Shown in pieces: positions 52,199 to 63,628 of a stretch of DNA of 64,000 nt; the first letter of the stretch is position 1, and the number at the start of each line of letters is the position of its first letter. The translations under genes and the position numbers were made by a program. The notes below the pieces were generated by a model, which saw only the letters and a list, made by a program, of their open reading frames with translations, had not been told where the DNA came from and did not search any database. Origin of the DNA: Stagonosporopsis chrysanthemi (taxonomy: Eukaryota > Ascomycota > Dothideomycetes > Pleosporales > Didymellaceae); contig JAFISE010000029.1 of assembly GCA_022560025.1 (NCBI GenBank), forward strand, positions 186,001-250,000, given 5' to 3'.

Positions 52199-55108
52199 TC
52201 ATGACCTCGAGACCTCGATCTTCACGCCCTCGGTGACAGAAGGAAGAGGCTTCGAGGGCGCGATTGCAGAATGTACAGGTTCATCGATGATTGACGCGGT
52301 GGTGGAGGGGTGGCTACTGCTCTGCGGTGACTGCGCTGAGCTAGAGAGGCCGGGTGTGAGCGGTACGTCTTCGCGGAACTCTGTGGGAGAGTCGGCACGG
52401 TCGAAACGGTTCATCTTCCTCTCAACCTATAAGCGCGTTAGTAACGGTATAATGATTGACAAACAAACAAGGTACTCACCGACTGAATTTGCTTGCCAGA
52501 GATGATCTTCTTCGCTTTCTCCAACTCTGGCTTGAGTGCGTCCACGAAGATCTCGTAGTCCGGTCGCGTCAGGGTCTCGAGCATCTTCTGAATGACATAG
52601 TTGCCGTAGCCGTCTTTGAGAAGACTCAGAAGGCTGTTCTCGCCTCGCTCGTTTTTGGTAATCACGGTCGATACAAGTGTGCGACGTTCAGCCTCTGATC
52701 CGCAAACCAGGCAGCGCTCGACAACGTTGCTCGCGAACTTGTGTTTGCTGAACATGAGGAACTGGTTTTTGATTAGAGCGATCATCTTCGCCCGGTCCTC
52801 GGGCAAGCCGTGCTCAATAACATGTTGAACGACGTAATTACCGTAGGAGTCGGTGATGAGCTTGGGACCTGCTGCATGCAGCTCTGTGAGGATGAACCTG
52901 CGCTGCGGCTCTGGGATTTTCTCTACTAGCCGCTGGATGACACGGCAACCATACGAGTTGGTGGAAAGGTTATCGATCTGGCCTCTGAAGGAGTCGACGA
53001 TTGGCTGGATGTACTCGATTGGGACTCGTTCAACCACTCTTTGGATGACGTGATTGCCGTTTTGATCTTTCACAGTTTTGAGGACGTCCTTCTCCAGCTC
53101 CTTGACCATTTCAGCTTGCTGGTCTACTAGTACATGCTCGAGTGCCTTCTGTACAACTCGGCAGGCGTACATCTGGTTGGACAGCGCAAATACGTGGCCC
53201 TTCATCTTGGCAGCCAGTACGCGTTTCTGGATCTGATCGCCGTGCTCGAAGAATTTCTGGATGACATAGTTTCCGAACACATCTTGCATGAGCTGCAATG
53301 CGTTCTTCTCCAGTTCTCGGAAGATGCGGTCTTTGACCTCGCTGTTAGCAGTCTCCAATTTCTGCTGGATGAAGCGAGATCCATGCTGGTCTCCAGCAAA
53401 TTCGACGACATTCTCGTAGATGTCAGTCAATTCCCAGCGCTTGTTCTGCTTGCTCTCTTTTTTGAATGAGTCCAGGACGAGGCTCATGGCACCAATGGTG
53501 TCGGCGGCTTGTTGCATCCGAGGACCCCGGGGCGCTTCGAGGACAGGCATCATGGGCGCCATTTGAACCATAGTCATATGCGGTGGCAGCGCGGTAATAG
53601 GCATACCGTTTGGCATCGCATACTGATAGGCTTGGGGATTGCGCAACTGGTTCATTGGCAGCATGTGCTGCTGGTACTGCTGGTAGTACTGAGGCACCGC
53701 GACATTGCGTCGCTCTTGCTGAACCTGATATCCGGCCAACTTGTTCTGCACAAGCGCGATGTTGTTCGGGTGGTTAAGTCCCTGTTCGCCCCGGTAGGTA
53801 GGGTTCAAGTAATCATGCACAGGTGGAGTGTGAGCGTGGGAGTAGAATGGGCTTTGTCGGACCGCAGCATTGCCGTTCAGCGCGCTTCTGTTGTCGTAGT
53901 TGACCGACCGAAACTGTACGTTGGCATCGTTGACTTGGCCGTTGGTGAAGCTGTCAGGTGTGTAGTTTCCAGAGCTGCGGAAACCTTGCACCTCAGACTG
54001 AACAGGTATTTGGACATCCTGGTAGGTGTCGCGAGGGTCATTCAATGCTTGACCTGCAGGTGTGAAAGCCGGCGTGAAGGCGTTGATGCTGAATGAGGAT
54101 CGATGTGCTCCAAGACGGGGCTCCTGCTCCTGCTCGAGCTTCATTTGAGCCTGAGCCTGAGCCAGCTGCAGCGACTCAGTGTGGAGGGAGCCATTGCGCT
54201 CCTGGAACGAACGAGGGTTGGCATGGGACAATGACGAGGTCTGACGTGCGCCGGGTTGGGAGAGACGAGAGAATGAGTCAGCGTAAGGGTTAAAGCCATT
54301 CTCGGCGCCATGTCTTGAAGAGGGCAGACTGCCAGCGCGCGATGGTGCACCGCTGGTCGCGCCGTACTGATCCGAGCCACTTGCGCTGCGTCTGTCATCG
54401 ATGGGCGAGTGAACGGCGGCATCTGGCCATGACGAGACGGGATTGTCCGCTCGCTGTGGGCTGAGCTCAGCCTGACCAAAACCGAAGTTAGAGAAGCCAT
54501 TGGCTAGGGAATCAACGTTACGTGAAGTGAAGTTGGATGAGGTAGGATCAAGGAGGGGCTTCAGAGCTCGGGTGCCCTGTCCGTGGTTTACTGAGGCAGT
54601 TCGAGAGACGGAGAAAAGAGAGGTTGGACTCTCGCCGAATGGGGGGGCATTTTGGTTCTGTGCAACGGAGCGCTTCCGTGCCGGTGAGGCACCGGAGCTC
54701 CTGATGTGGGTAGCATCCCCCCAGACTTGGGACGGGCGACTCTGCCTCCACTCGGACTCCGAGGAGGACAGTAGAGAGCCGGAGCCTGTCTTTCCCTCAG
54801 CGATGTCAGCAGTCGCGCCGGGGAGGGCATTGCTATCTGTGGCTGCGTCAGAATCGTGTTCGAAAGACCGGAGTGCACAGTCCAAATACAAAACCTACCT
54901 CTGGGTCGTGAGCCGTCGCGAGGGGTGGAGCCAAAGCCAGAGCCAACTGGCTTGGTGTTCCAGATGCTGTTGCCCCATGTGTAGGCCGAGCGGTCGTTGT
55001 CTGCATTGTTGAGTGAGATGCTACCTGTGAAATCGCGGGTTCTCGTCTATGAGCGCATCAGCCTATGTGCGCAGTCGAATTTTTACCTATACATACACTG
55101 CCTGCCAT
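52199..55108 (-). CDS. Pumilio/PUF family RNA-binding protein (Puf3-like)
   Basis: Cytoplasmic regulator that binds 3' UTRs and controls mRNA decay and translation. Exons 55108-55087, 55024-54899, 54836-52480 and 52426-52199 join to 910 residues; the start ATG sits in CCACCATGG. About 500 disordered residues (Ser/Gln/Asn-rich) precede the Pumilio homology domain (about 505-850), which opens KRWELTDIYENVVEFAGDQ. Eight repeats show base-contact motifs in order: SRFIQQ, NYVIQ, CRVVQ, NHVIQ, CRVIQ, NYVVQ, SNVVE, NYVIQ. By the PUF code this reads UGUAUAUA, the Puf3/Pumilio class. The C-terminal exon adds a 76-residue acidic/Ser-Pro tail (VERKMNRFDRADSPTEF). Exon 1 is short and inferred from start context and phase. 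Confidence 0.93.
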
Positions 55109-58100
55109 GGTGGCCATACTATGGCCTGGGACTGTGGACGGTGGAGCGCGGTGGGGTCGGTGTGCGTGGTTGTGCGGTGGGCGGTGGGTCTGTGGCGAGG
55201 CGAATTATTCTTGGACGGCGGCGCAGGGGCGGCTTTGGTACGGTGGTAGTGGTGATAGTGGCGGTAGTGGTGGTGGTGGTGGTGGGAAGCTGGACTAGAC
55301 TCAGGCATCAGCACTCGCTGCGGCGGGCGGCGGAGTCAGACACGCGACTCACCTGCACAGACACCGGAAACAGCGGCAGCAGGAAGAAATATACGAAGAA
55401 GGTGTGTACAATAGACGGGCGGGCAGCGAAGGGAGGAGGTGCCGCCTGTGCGTCCGTGGGCGAGGGAGCGTGGGTAGATATGTGCAGGTCCGCTCACGCC
55501 CTTGGGTTTGTGCAAGGTGGGAAGCTGCGTTAACGACAGAGCATGCTAGACTCGAAGCGATGGTACTGCGCGCCAGGCGGGGAACGCATCAGGGTTCTGT
55601 CGACGCGAAGGCAGGCCGGCGGGGATGCAACGCAAGGGCGAGGGCTCGTCCGTCGCGGAATGCGAGCCGTGGGGTCGTTTTATACTGGACGGCGCGGTGC
55701 GCAGCACAGCGAGCGGGCGGGCGAGGGAGGCGGCGGCAGACGGCGGCGGTGCTGGCCGTGGAGGACTGGCGAGCAGCTGCACGCGACGGCAGAGTGGAGT
55801 GCGAGGAGTGGGCGTTCGCCTGTGCAGACGAGGCAGCGGGCAGCAGGCCGTGAGACTCGAGAACGGCTGTCGCAGAGGGCAGCGGCGAGACGATCGGCAA
55901 CTACGAACAAGCGTCCGCTGGGGAAGGCCGCGCTAGGGTTTCAGGCGTCGAGCGTCGACGAGTCGGCCGCCAGGCAGCGCTCGCGGCCAGCGCAGAGAGA
56001 GAGGCTCGCGGCAACCTCAGGCGCGCTCACGCAGCCCGTCTGACGCTGGGCGTGGAGCTCGTCGCAGGGCGCACACGGCCGTCGTCTGCGATCTGCCGTC
56101 TGCGGTCGGCAGCCTGTGGTCGGCAGCCTGGGTGTCCTCGGCTGGCGCTGTGCGGCGCTCGCGTGTGCAAAGGGCGAGTCAGGGATCGATGCGGCTGCGC
56201 AATCCGGGCGATCAATCTGAGGTGGCAGCGCGAGACAAGACGAGATGAGACAACAGGTCGGCCCTGACATGGCGAGGAACAGCGCAGTATTATGTGCAGC
56301 CTGAGGCGTGTTTCACGACGCCCTGCTGCCGTACCGAACCTCTTCGCTCCTCGTCTGCGCCCCGCCCGTCTGCGCCCAGGCTCTGCTAGCCCAGTCTCTG
56401 CTCGTCGAGCTGCGCGGACGCTTGTTTGCCTCGCGGCGCCAGCCAACGACTGCCGTCCACGGCGGCGCACTGCACCCAGGCGGCCGTGGCTGCGTCGCTG
56501 GAGCCACAGGCGTCTCTAGTCCAGCCACGAGCGCCCTCTGCAGAGCCCCTCCACCGAGTCCTCCCCCCCTTCTGCTGTTCACCTCGCTGCTGCTCGCATC
56601 TCGAAGAGTGCGTCACACGGCGGTATTGCGCGTCACATGGGTCACCAAGAAGGGCTCCACTGCAGTCACTGCACCCGCCTCCTGCAATTACGTATTTGCC
56701 TGCAGCGTGAGCTATGCATACATAGTACATACATATACGTACATACCAATGATACCGTACAAGGCTGCAACTCGCTTCTCGCGCGTCCACACGCTACCAT
56801 CTTCCCCTCTATGCTCACCTACGTGCTGCGCTGGCGCCTTGGTAAGCACAGCGAGTTGCTGCCTCTTCACCGGCGGTCCTACATGTACACACAGCCTGCG
56901 TTGTCTACGCCTCCTCTGCCCTACGTTTCGTGTTCTTCACCCTCGATCAAGACACTTCCCGCAGCTTCACCGCTCCCCGTCGCTGCTTGGTCGATGCGCT
57001 GTGGTAGTACAGCCAGCAAGTGCATGCAGAGTGCAGCTGCGGATACGTGAGCTCCCTCGGCCTCCGTAGGTGGAGCCCTCCACCAGGTGCTTCTGCTTCA
57101 GCTTCAAGGAGTCCGACCGTAACACTTCTTGACAGCCGGCTTGGCTCCAGTAAAGCAAAATGCATCAAACGCTCCAGCGTCTCAAGGTCTAGCCAAGCAG
57201 TGTTGACGTTTGACGGCCTTCGGGGATCAAGGCCTTGTAGTGAACAGTGAGCTGTGGGACACCCGCGTACTTGCACTTGCGGAGAGCTCTAGTCGTAGTG
57301 CAGCACCAATAGTCCGACTATGTGCAAGGATTCATCGGGTCAGACTTAAGAGGAGCGTTGTTTGTTTGACGACATGCCTCGAGCCTCACAATAGGCCGGC
57401 ACGTGGCAGGCGCTGCCCAATTCAGGTTTTGACAAAGGCAAGCGAGGATTCCTCGTCGACTCCATTCCTGGTTGCCGCCTCAACACGCATCGCTGGGCCA
57501 TTGTTCAGCATCATCCTGACAGAGCCCGTGTTCGCGTGCGCCGTTCGTCTCAGACATCAATGTCATTTCCCCGCGATCTCAACTGTCGCAGCTGGGGCGA
57601 AACGTGGAGTGTCTCGCCAGCCAGCAGGTCGACTCGAATGGTCAAGAATTGTATTGGGATGAAGACCTCGTGCGCAGTAATAGTCGCTGGGTGCTATGCT
57701 ATCGCATGACCATTGTTGATCGTCGACAAGAAGGACAATCCTCTAGACAGGCTAATTTTGGACCACTAGTCAGGTACGCTTCTGGACTTACCCCTTGCAC
57801 TTGACCCCAAATGGCCATCCTGAAGGCCGACCTTCGCTGGCCGTGTAGAACCCCCCCGTCCCCGATCCTACAGAAAAGTAGATCATGCGCCAGGTATCGA
57901 ATCACTCATTGGACATCATCGTTGCGCAGTTGTTGGACAGCCTCAGTGCGTCGACCTCTACTCACGGCACGACTGGCCAGACTCTGCCGTCATTAATTAC
58001 GACCTGTTCTTAGCGCGGCGCTTCCAGGGCCCTTTGAGTTAGTGTAACGCGTTGTGCCCCACAATTTCTACGTTGACGGTGTGAACAGCCTTGTTCTGCC

Positions 58101-58510
58101 CTGCGCCAAACAAAACTAAAGGCGCCTTGCCCTCTCAACTCTTCGACCTCCTTGCTCCTCTCACGGTCCTGCCCTCTGTCACCAACCTTCCCTTGCGGTA
58201 CTGCATCACTCTTTCTGCAGTATTTGCGTTCGTTCATTCGACCTCGTGTCTCCGTTCCCTTCCGTTAATCTCCGGTCACGACAGCGCTTCTTTAGGTAGG
58301 TTGCGCCTTCCCCAGTCTCAGCTGGAGACGTCTCCGCCCTGCCGCAGACTAGATATCCACAGGAGCGATTAGCTTTGCGGAGGTATACGAGCATCGCTAA
58401 CATGGAGATAGCGAATACGATCTATAACCACCATTCACTACTACAACCACATCATCTGGAACGCCCTCTAAACGCCATAACGACTACACTACTGCCGCCG
58501 ACTGCCCGCC
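55109..58510. other. Long GC-rich region without a convincing gene
   Basis: About 3.4 kb between the divergent Pumilio and single-pass membrane protein genes, presumably both promoters and long leaders. It contains a (GGT)n run at about 55262-55290. Many overlapping open frames arise from high GC, the longest 253 codons at 56308-57069; none has a domain. Sequence around 56090-56150 has short imperfect direct repeats of GTCGGCAGCCT. No tRNA or rRNA seen. Confidence 0.5.
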
Positions 58511-59053
58511 ATGATGAACATCAAGAACCTCACCGCCCGCTCCGAGGACGGAGACGGCTCCAACAACTTGACCATTGCCCTCCTCACCACATTAGCCATC
58601 CTTGTCGTCCTCGCCCTGGTCCTTATGGGCGTCCTCATCTGGCTCCGCAACATCCGCCGCGCAAGGAAGGAAGCGGCACAAGACCCACAGCTGCCCCTAT
58701 ATGAGAAACGACAGTCGAATCGCCGATTGACCATAACTGCCATGCCCTACGGCAAGGGCCATGAGTCGGTTGTTGTCTATTCAGAGAAGCAAGACCTCAT
58801 GAGCAGCGCCGCAAGCACCCCCACCAGCCCGGTACCCGAGATCCGTATTACATTCCCTGACGAAGTCGACGAGTCTGGCAAGCGCCAGTCCGGACGCGTT
58901 GTCGTTGTCCGTGTCGGCGAGCACAGCGTTGGGTTAGAGCCTGTCAACGAGGATCTGCCTCCTTACCAGCGCGACTCATCAGACCGTTTCGATTCGCTGG
59001 ACCTCGACCGCATTGGTGGACTGAAGGAAAAGGACAACAAAGACTACGCCTAA
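58511..59053 (+). CDS. Single-pass membrane protein of unknown function
   Basis: Intronless, 180 residues. A short polar N-terminus (MMNIKNLTARSEDGDGSNN, with an N-glycosylation site at NNLT) precedes a strong membrane span (LTTLAILVVLALVLMGVLIW). A basic stop-transfer stretch follows (LRNIRRARKEA), then a cytosolic tail with IRITFPDEVDESGKRQSGRV and a final LPPYQRDSSDRFDSLDLDRI containing a PPY motif. The topology suggests an N-out, C-in protein without cleaved signal peptide. I believe such proteins are conserved in filamentous fungi, but I cannot name a family. The upstream 300 bp are pyrimidine-rich, as in a transcribed leader. Confidence 0.78.
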   Translation: MMNIKNLTARSEDGDGSNNLTIALLTTLAILVVLALVLMGVLIWLRNIRRARKEAAQDPQLPLYEKRQSNRRLTITAMPYGKGHESVVVYSEKQDLMSSAASTPTSPVPEIRITFPDEVDESGKRQSGRVVVVRVGEHSVGLEPVNEDLPPYQRDSSDRFDSLDLDRIGGLKEKDNKDYA

Positions 59054-59724
59054 GCTTCACAGCCACATTGCCAATGCTCGACTGGACCGCTACGACGGGT
59101 CCAGCTACCCGAGCTTTCTTGAGCCGTTTGGCTATGACCTATTTTGATGACGGCAACAAGCGCTGATTGTCGATTTCTAGCCTGTGCCACACCAGTCTGG
59201 AAGGCAAGGCGTGGCCATGAGCCACTTGTAAATTTCTTGGAGTTGACTGGCTCTATATACCCTCTGTGTCTGGCCATCTCTCTACTGGGGTTATGTCCTC
59301 TTACATAACTGTTATTTTTAATGTATGATACGCCAATCTCTCAAGCGTCTGTAGTCGTGCAGCACGAGAGCAAATACAACACTTGACACGATACTCAATG
59401 CATGCCGCTTGTGATGATGTGACATTGCGCCCCCCGTAATATGGCAGACTGCATTCGCAAGCCACGCTCTTGTCGAGGCTCGTTTCACGCCTCGTGCAAG
59501 CAATGTTCAGCCATTGCCGCGGTTCGAGCACCACAATGGACCCGCCAGCCGCATGAATGTCGGAGGTCTCGGCGAAATTGAGTCTCCACCACGACCAAAA
59601 CATCACAGCTCCCCTCTACGCGCAGAGCAGCACGACAACTCTGATCCATGGATTTTTCCACTCCTTAAAAACCTATTCCTAGTGCGACTTCACCTTCTGG
59701 GTTTCCGAGCCCCTCGACATCGTT
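59054..59724. other. Intergenic, promoter of the GPI13 gene
   Basis: No gene seen. The open frame that runs from 59514 into the GPI13 gene is an artefact of reading through its first intron in another frame. Confidence 0.6.
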
Positions 59725-62700
59725 ATGGAGAATGGGGAGCTGTTCACGTCTATCGAAGACATCCAAGCCGAAGCACAAGCCAAGGCGCAGCAGCAGCAAC
59801 GTGCGGAGAATGCGCAATTAGGTGGCCCAAAGCCAACGGTCACAGATGTGAAGACTGCGAAGAAGGCTGGAGAAGTCCATTTCAAGGCGCAACATGGCAT
59901 TGTTGTCGCCTTCTTCAGTTTCATCCTGTACGCCACTTGCTGACAAGGAATTGTCTCAAACTGACAAATCTCAGTGCTCTTCACGTTCTCGGTATCTACC
60001 TGTTCACGACCGGCTTCCTCCTTACGCGCCTCGTCCTCCCACACAAGTCCGAATGCGCTGCCCCTCCAATTGAGCTCACAAAGGGCTACGTAGCGGGCGA
60101 TGCGCAGAAAGGTTGCTGGCATCCCAAGACATACGACAAGGCCATTGTGGTCATTGTAGATGCGCTGCGATACGACTTCACTGTGCCTTTCGAGGCTCAG
60201 TTCGAGGCTGTGGACATTGAGAGCCAAGCCGACGCCGCCCAAGCCGCTTCCTCGGAGAAGAACATTGCGCCTCGCCATTTCCACAATGCCATACCTGTTT
60301 TCTATGAGACCGTAAAACAGTCGCCGAAGAACGCCTTCCTATTGCCCTTCATTGCAGACCCACCGACTACGACGTTGCAGCGCCTAAAGGGGCTCACGAC
60401 CGGAACGCTGCCTACATTCGTTGATGCAGGAAGCAACTTTGCTGGCACTGCAATCGACGAGGACAACCTTGTCGCACAGTTGAAGGGCGCTGGCAAGAGG
60501 ATCGTTCATTTGGGTGACGACACCTGGCACGCACTATTCCCCGAGTACTTTGAGCCAGATCTTACCCACGCGTACGATTCATTCAATGTTTGGGACCTAC
60601 ATACGGTCGACAATGGTGTTACGGAGCATATTTTCCCGCTTCTGAATGCTGAGAACTCGACGAAGTGGGATGTCATCTTTGGACACTACCTGGGCGTTGA
60701 CCATGCCGGGCATCGCTACGGACCAGACCACCCCGCGATGGCAGCGAAGCTGAATGAGATGGACGCCGTGTTCCGACGCATGATTGACGAGATTGACGAT
60801 GACACACTTCTTGTGGTGATGGGTGATCACGGCATGGACGCCAAGGGAGATCATGGCGGCGAATCAGACGACGAGATTCAGGCTGCGTTGTGGATGTATT
60901 CTAAGAGGGGAGATTTCGGCCGCATTGATCCCTCTTTCGCACTCCCACCTTCCCACGCAAAGGACAGGTCTGTTGCACAGATCGACCTTGTGCCCACTCT
61001 TTCGTTGCTTCTTGGGCTGCCTATCCCGTTCAACAACCTTGGAAAACCGATCGATGAGGCCTTTGCCAGTGCTAAGACCGAGGGCTTTGAGAACTTGGCG
61101 ACCGTCAATCGCCTCACAAGTGCCCAGATCCATCGCTACCAGTCGGAGTACGCCAATGTCCGCGGCCTAGACGAGAGCACTTTCTCCACCTCGTTGTCTC
61201 TATGGCCTGCCGCAAACGAAGCTTGGTCTTCGATTTCTCAGCGCATGTCTTTTGGTGGAAGTACAGCCAAGGGAGAGCAGATGAAGGCTGCGTATAAGGC
61301 TTTTACAGCTTATCAACAGGAGAATCTGCAAATCTGCCGTTCGCTGTGGGCACGATTTGATGTGCCACGCATGATCAATGGTGGCTTGATTCTTGGACTC
61401 AGTGTACTTCTCATCGCGCTCTATGCTCGTAGCCTGGTCGGTGATCGCGCTGAGATCACCCCTGTGTTCTTCACTAGGGGTCTCCTGGGCACTGTGCTCG
61501 GTGCCATCATTGGTCTCGTAGCATCCGCTGTCTTGCTTGATACACCGAAAGAGCACTCTGTCACCTTTGCTGCAGCCGTTACTGGCATTCTTGGTGTGCT
61601 GTCCGCATTCTTTTCATTCCGCGATCGCCTTGCGTCTCCTCTGCCCAACAACATTTGGGGCTGGGCGAGCTTCGTCTTCACCATCGCTCTGTCCGTTGGG
61701 TTCGCTGCTAATTCGTTCACTATCTGGGAAGATGAGATCCTCTTGCATTTCCTTACTACATTCGGAGTGCTGGCACTCATCTCCTCGTTCCGACAAAAGA
61801 ACATGTCGGACCGTACGCTTGGCATCTACCACTCCATTCTCTTTACCGTTCTTCTGCGCGTCGCAAGCTTTTCCAGACTCTGTCGCGAGGAGCAGATGCC
61901 TTACTGCAAGTCGACGTATTACGCATCCGCTCTGTCCACGACCTCTGCCCCATGGCAGCTCCTCATCCCTGCGGTTGCTGCGCTTCTCGTTCCTACGTTT
62001 ATTAAGAGCTACTTTGAGGGTACTAAGAGCTACCAAAACATGGCCGTCATGTGGATCGGCATCGTACTTCGCTCCGGGCTCATGCTTTCCGCAGCATACT
62101 GGGCCCTGGATGCCGCCGACGATGGCGAATGGTACCCAACGTTCTCCAGCATCATCAAAACCAGTAAGCAAGCGCTCGCACAGGGTGTTCTTATCCTTGC
62201 TTTCGGCATCGGCTACGCGCTCTACAACTGGTCCAAGCCACTCCTCAACATCGAAATGAAGAACCAAGGCCAGCCCAATGAGCAACTCATCGTTCACGGC
62301 TACGCCAACGTCCACGGCAGTCGCTACGCCCTCCTCCTCACAATCTGGTATCTCGCCGTCGCGCTCCTTCAGAAACCCATGGGCGCCGGCTCCATCGGTA
62401 TCCTCGTATGGCAACTCTTCTCTCTCTTCGAGATAATCGACACTAACAGCCTGCGCCAATCGTCTATCGGTCCCATCGTACTGGGCCTGCTAGGCTCATT
62501 CCACTTCTTCAAAACCGGGCACCAAGCCACCCTCTCCAGCATCCAGTGGGAATCCGCCTTCATCCCGCTGAAGTCAATCCGCTACCCCTGGACCCCACTG
62601 ATCGTCATCCTTAACACCTTTGGCGCTCAGATCCTCTGCGCTGTCGCCGTCCCCGCACTTGTCTTGTGGAAAGTCAACCCCAAGCAGAAACGCCTGCTCA

Positions 62701-62936
62701 GCACTGTCGCCAAGGCTGTCGCCACGCATATCTTATTCTATGCGGTTGTTAACCTATCGACGACTATGTGGGCTGGCCACCTGAGGAGGCATCTCATGCT
62801 GTACCGTATCTTCAGCCCAAGGTGGATGTTGGGCGCTGCGGTGCTGCTTGTTGTCGACGTAGTCGCGATTTTTGTGGGGTTGTGGGGTGCGAGGATGAGT
62901 ATTCTGAGTGTCGCGGAGGTGTTTGGGTTTACGTAG
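59725..62936 (+). CDS. GPI13: GPI ethanolamine phosphate transferase 3 (PIG-O/Gpi13)
   Basis: ER membrane enzyme that adds ethanolamine phosphate to the third mannose of the GPI precursor, the site later linked to protein. Exons 59725-59927 and 59975-62936 (47 bp intron, phase 2) join to 1054 residues. The first membrane span crosses the splice: GIVVAFFSFILALHVLGIYL. The lumenal alkaline-phosphatase-like domain has VVIVDALRYDF (nucleophile region), LQRLKGLTTGTLPTFVDAGS, HLGDDTWHALFPEYFEP, FGHYLGVDHAGHRYGPDHPA and VVMGDHGMDAKGDHGGES, supplying the metal-binding Asp/His residues. The C-terminal half contains a dozen or more membrane spans. Length and motif order match Gpi13 rather than Mcd4 or Gpi7. 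The start at 59725 follows a pyrimidine-rich leader. Confidence 0.95.
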
Positions 62937-63628
62937 ACCTGGCTCACATCTTGTATAAATAGCGGACTGACGCAAGACGCAGGAGTAGACTTACTGTAGG
63001 ACTATAGTTGACGCATTGCATGGCGTCAACGATGTTGAGGTTCTTTTGTCATATATCATTGAGACAGATGTCTTGCAACTATCTAGACCTTTTGTTTTTG
63101 CTGTTTGACATTTTCATTGCCTTACTTCTCTTTACAGCCTTTGACGCGTCCCCGCATCTCCACCGCCATCTCTCGCGTCAGTTTGTCTCTTACCGCGCGG
63201 AGAGGTAAAGGTAAACGTCGCTCCCCCTCCCACATGCCTGCCGCATGTGGTAGCTCTATATAAGAGATCACGACGACTCCATCAACACTCCTCTACACCT
63301 TTATCACTTTCCTGCATTGCTTGGCTGGACTGGATCTTTCTCTAAGGCCTGCCTTTGCGACAGTGTATTTGACGGCGGAGAACCTCTCCGCTAAGACAAC
63401 ATCTCGCGACAGGACAGAATTGAACTATTTGAGCGCAAGTGCATGTGCCTTGTGTACAGAAATTGAGCCCAAGTGGCCGCAGGAGGTCGCTAGTGAGGAC
63501 TTGATTGAGCGTGAGTGCATGACTCTACGCTCTCTCTTCTTCTGGGCACCAACAATAATCAGATTCTCACGGTCGAAGAAGACAGCTCCACGCCGATTTC
63601 TCGATCCATACAACATCATCCAGAAAGG
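62937..63628. other. Intergenic and leader of the gene at the right edge
   Basis: No gene seen apart from the leader of the partial gene. A short upstream ORF (ATG near 63444, six codons) and other ATGs precede the chosen start. Confidence 0.5.
63257..63264 (+). promoter_or_regulatory. TATA box of the right-edge gene
   Basis: TATATAAG in a pyrimidine-rich context, about 370 bp before the chosen start at 63629; this would give a leader of roughly 330 nt. Confidence 0.5.

Noticed and set aside
56308..57069. 253-codon plus-strand frame in the GC-rich gap
   Set aside because: Composition (Leu/Ser/Pro/Arg/Cys mixture) is typical of a random frame in GC-rich DNA; no domain.
59514..59974. Upstream extension of the GPI13 frame to 59514
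   Set aside because: It reads through the first intron in the wrong frame. Splicing 59927 to 59975 restores the family sequence across the first membrane span and makes 59725 the start.
61614..62459. 281-codon antisense frame inside GPI13
   Set aside because: Shadow of a long, GC-biased coding exon; no independent domain or promoter.
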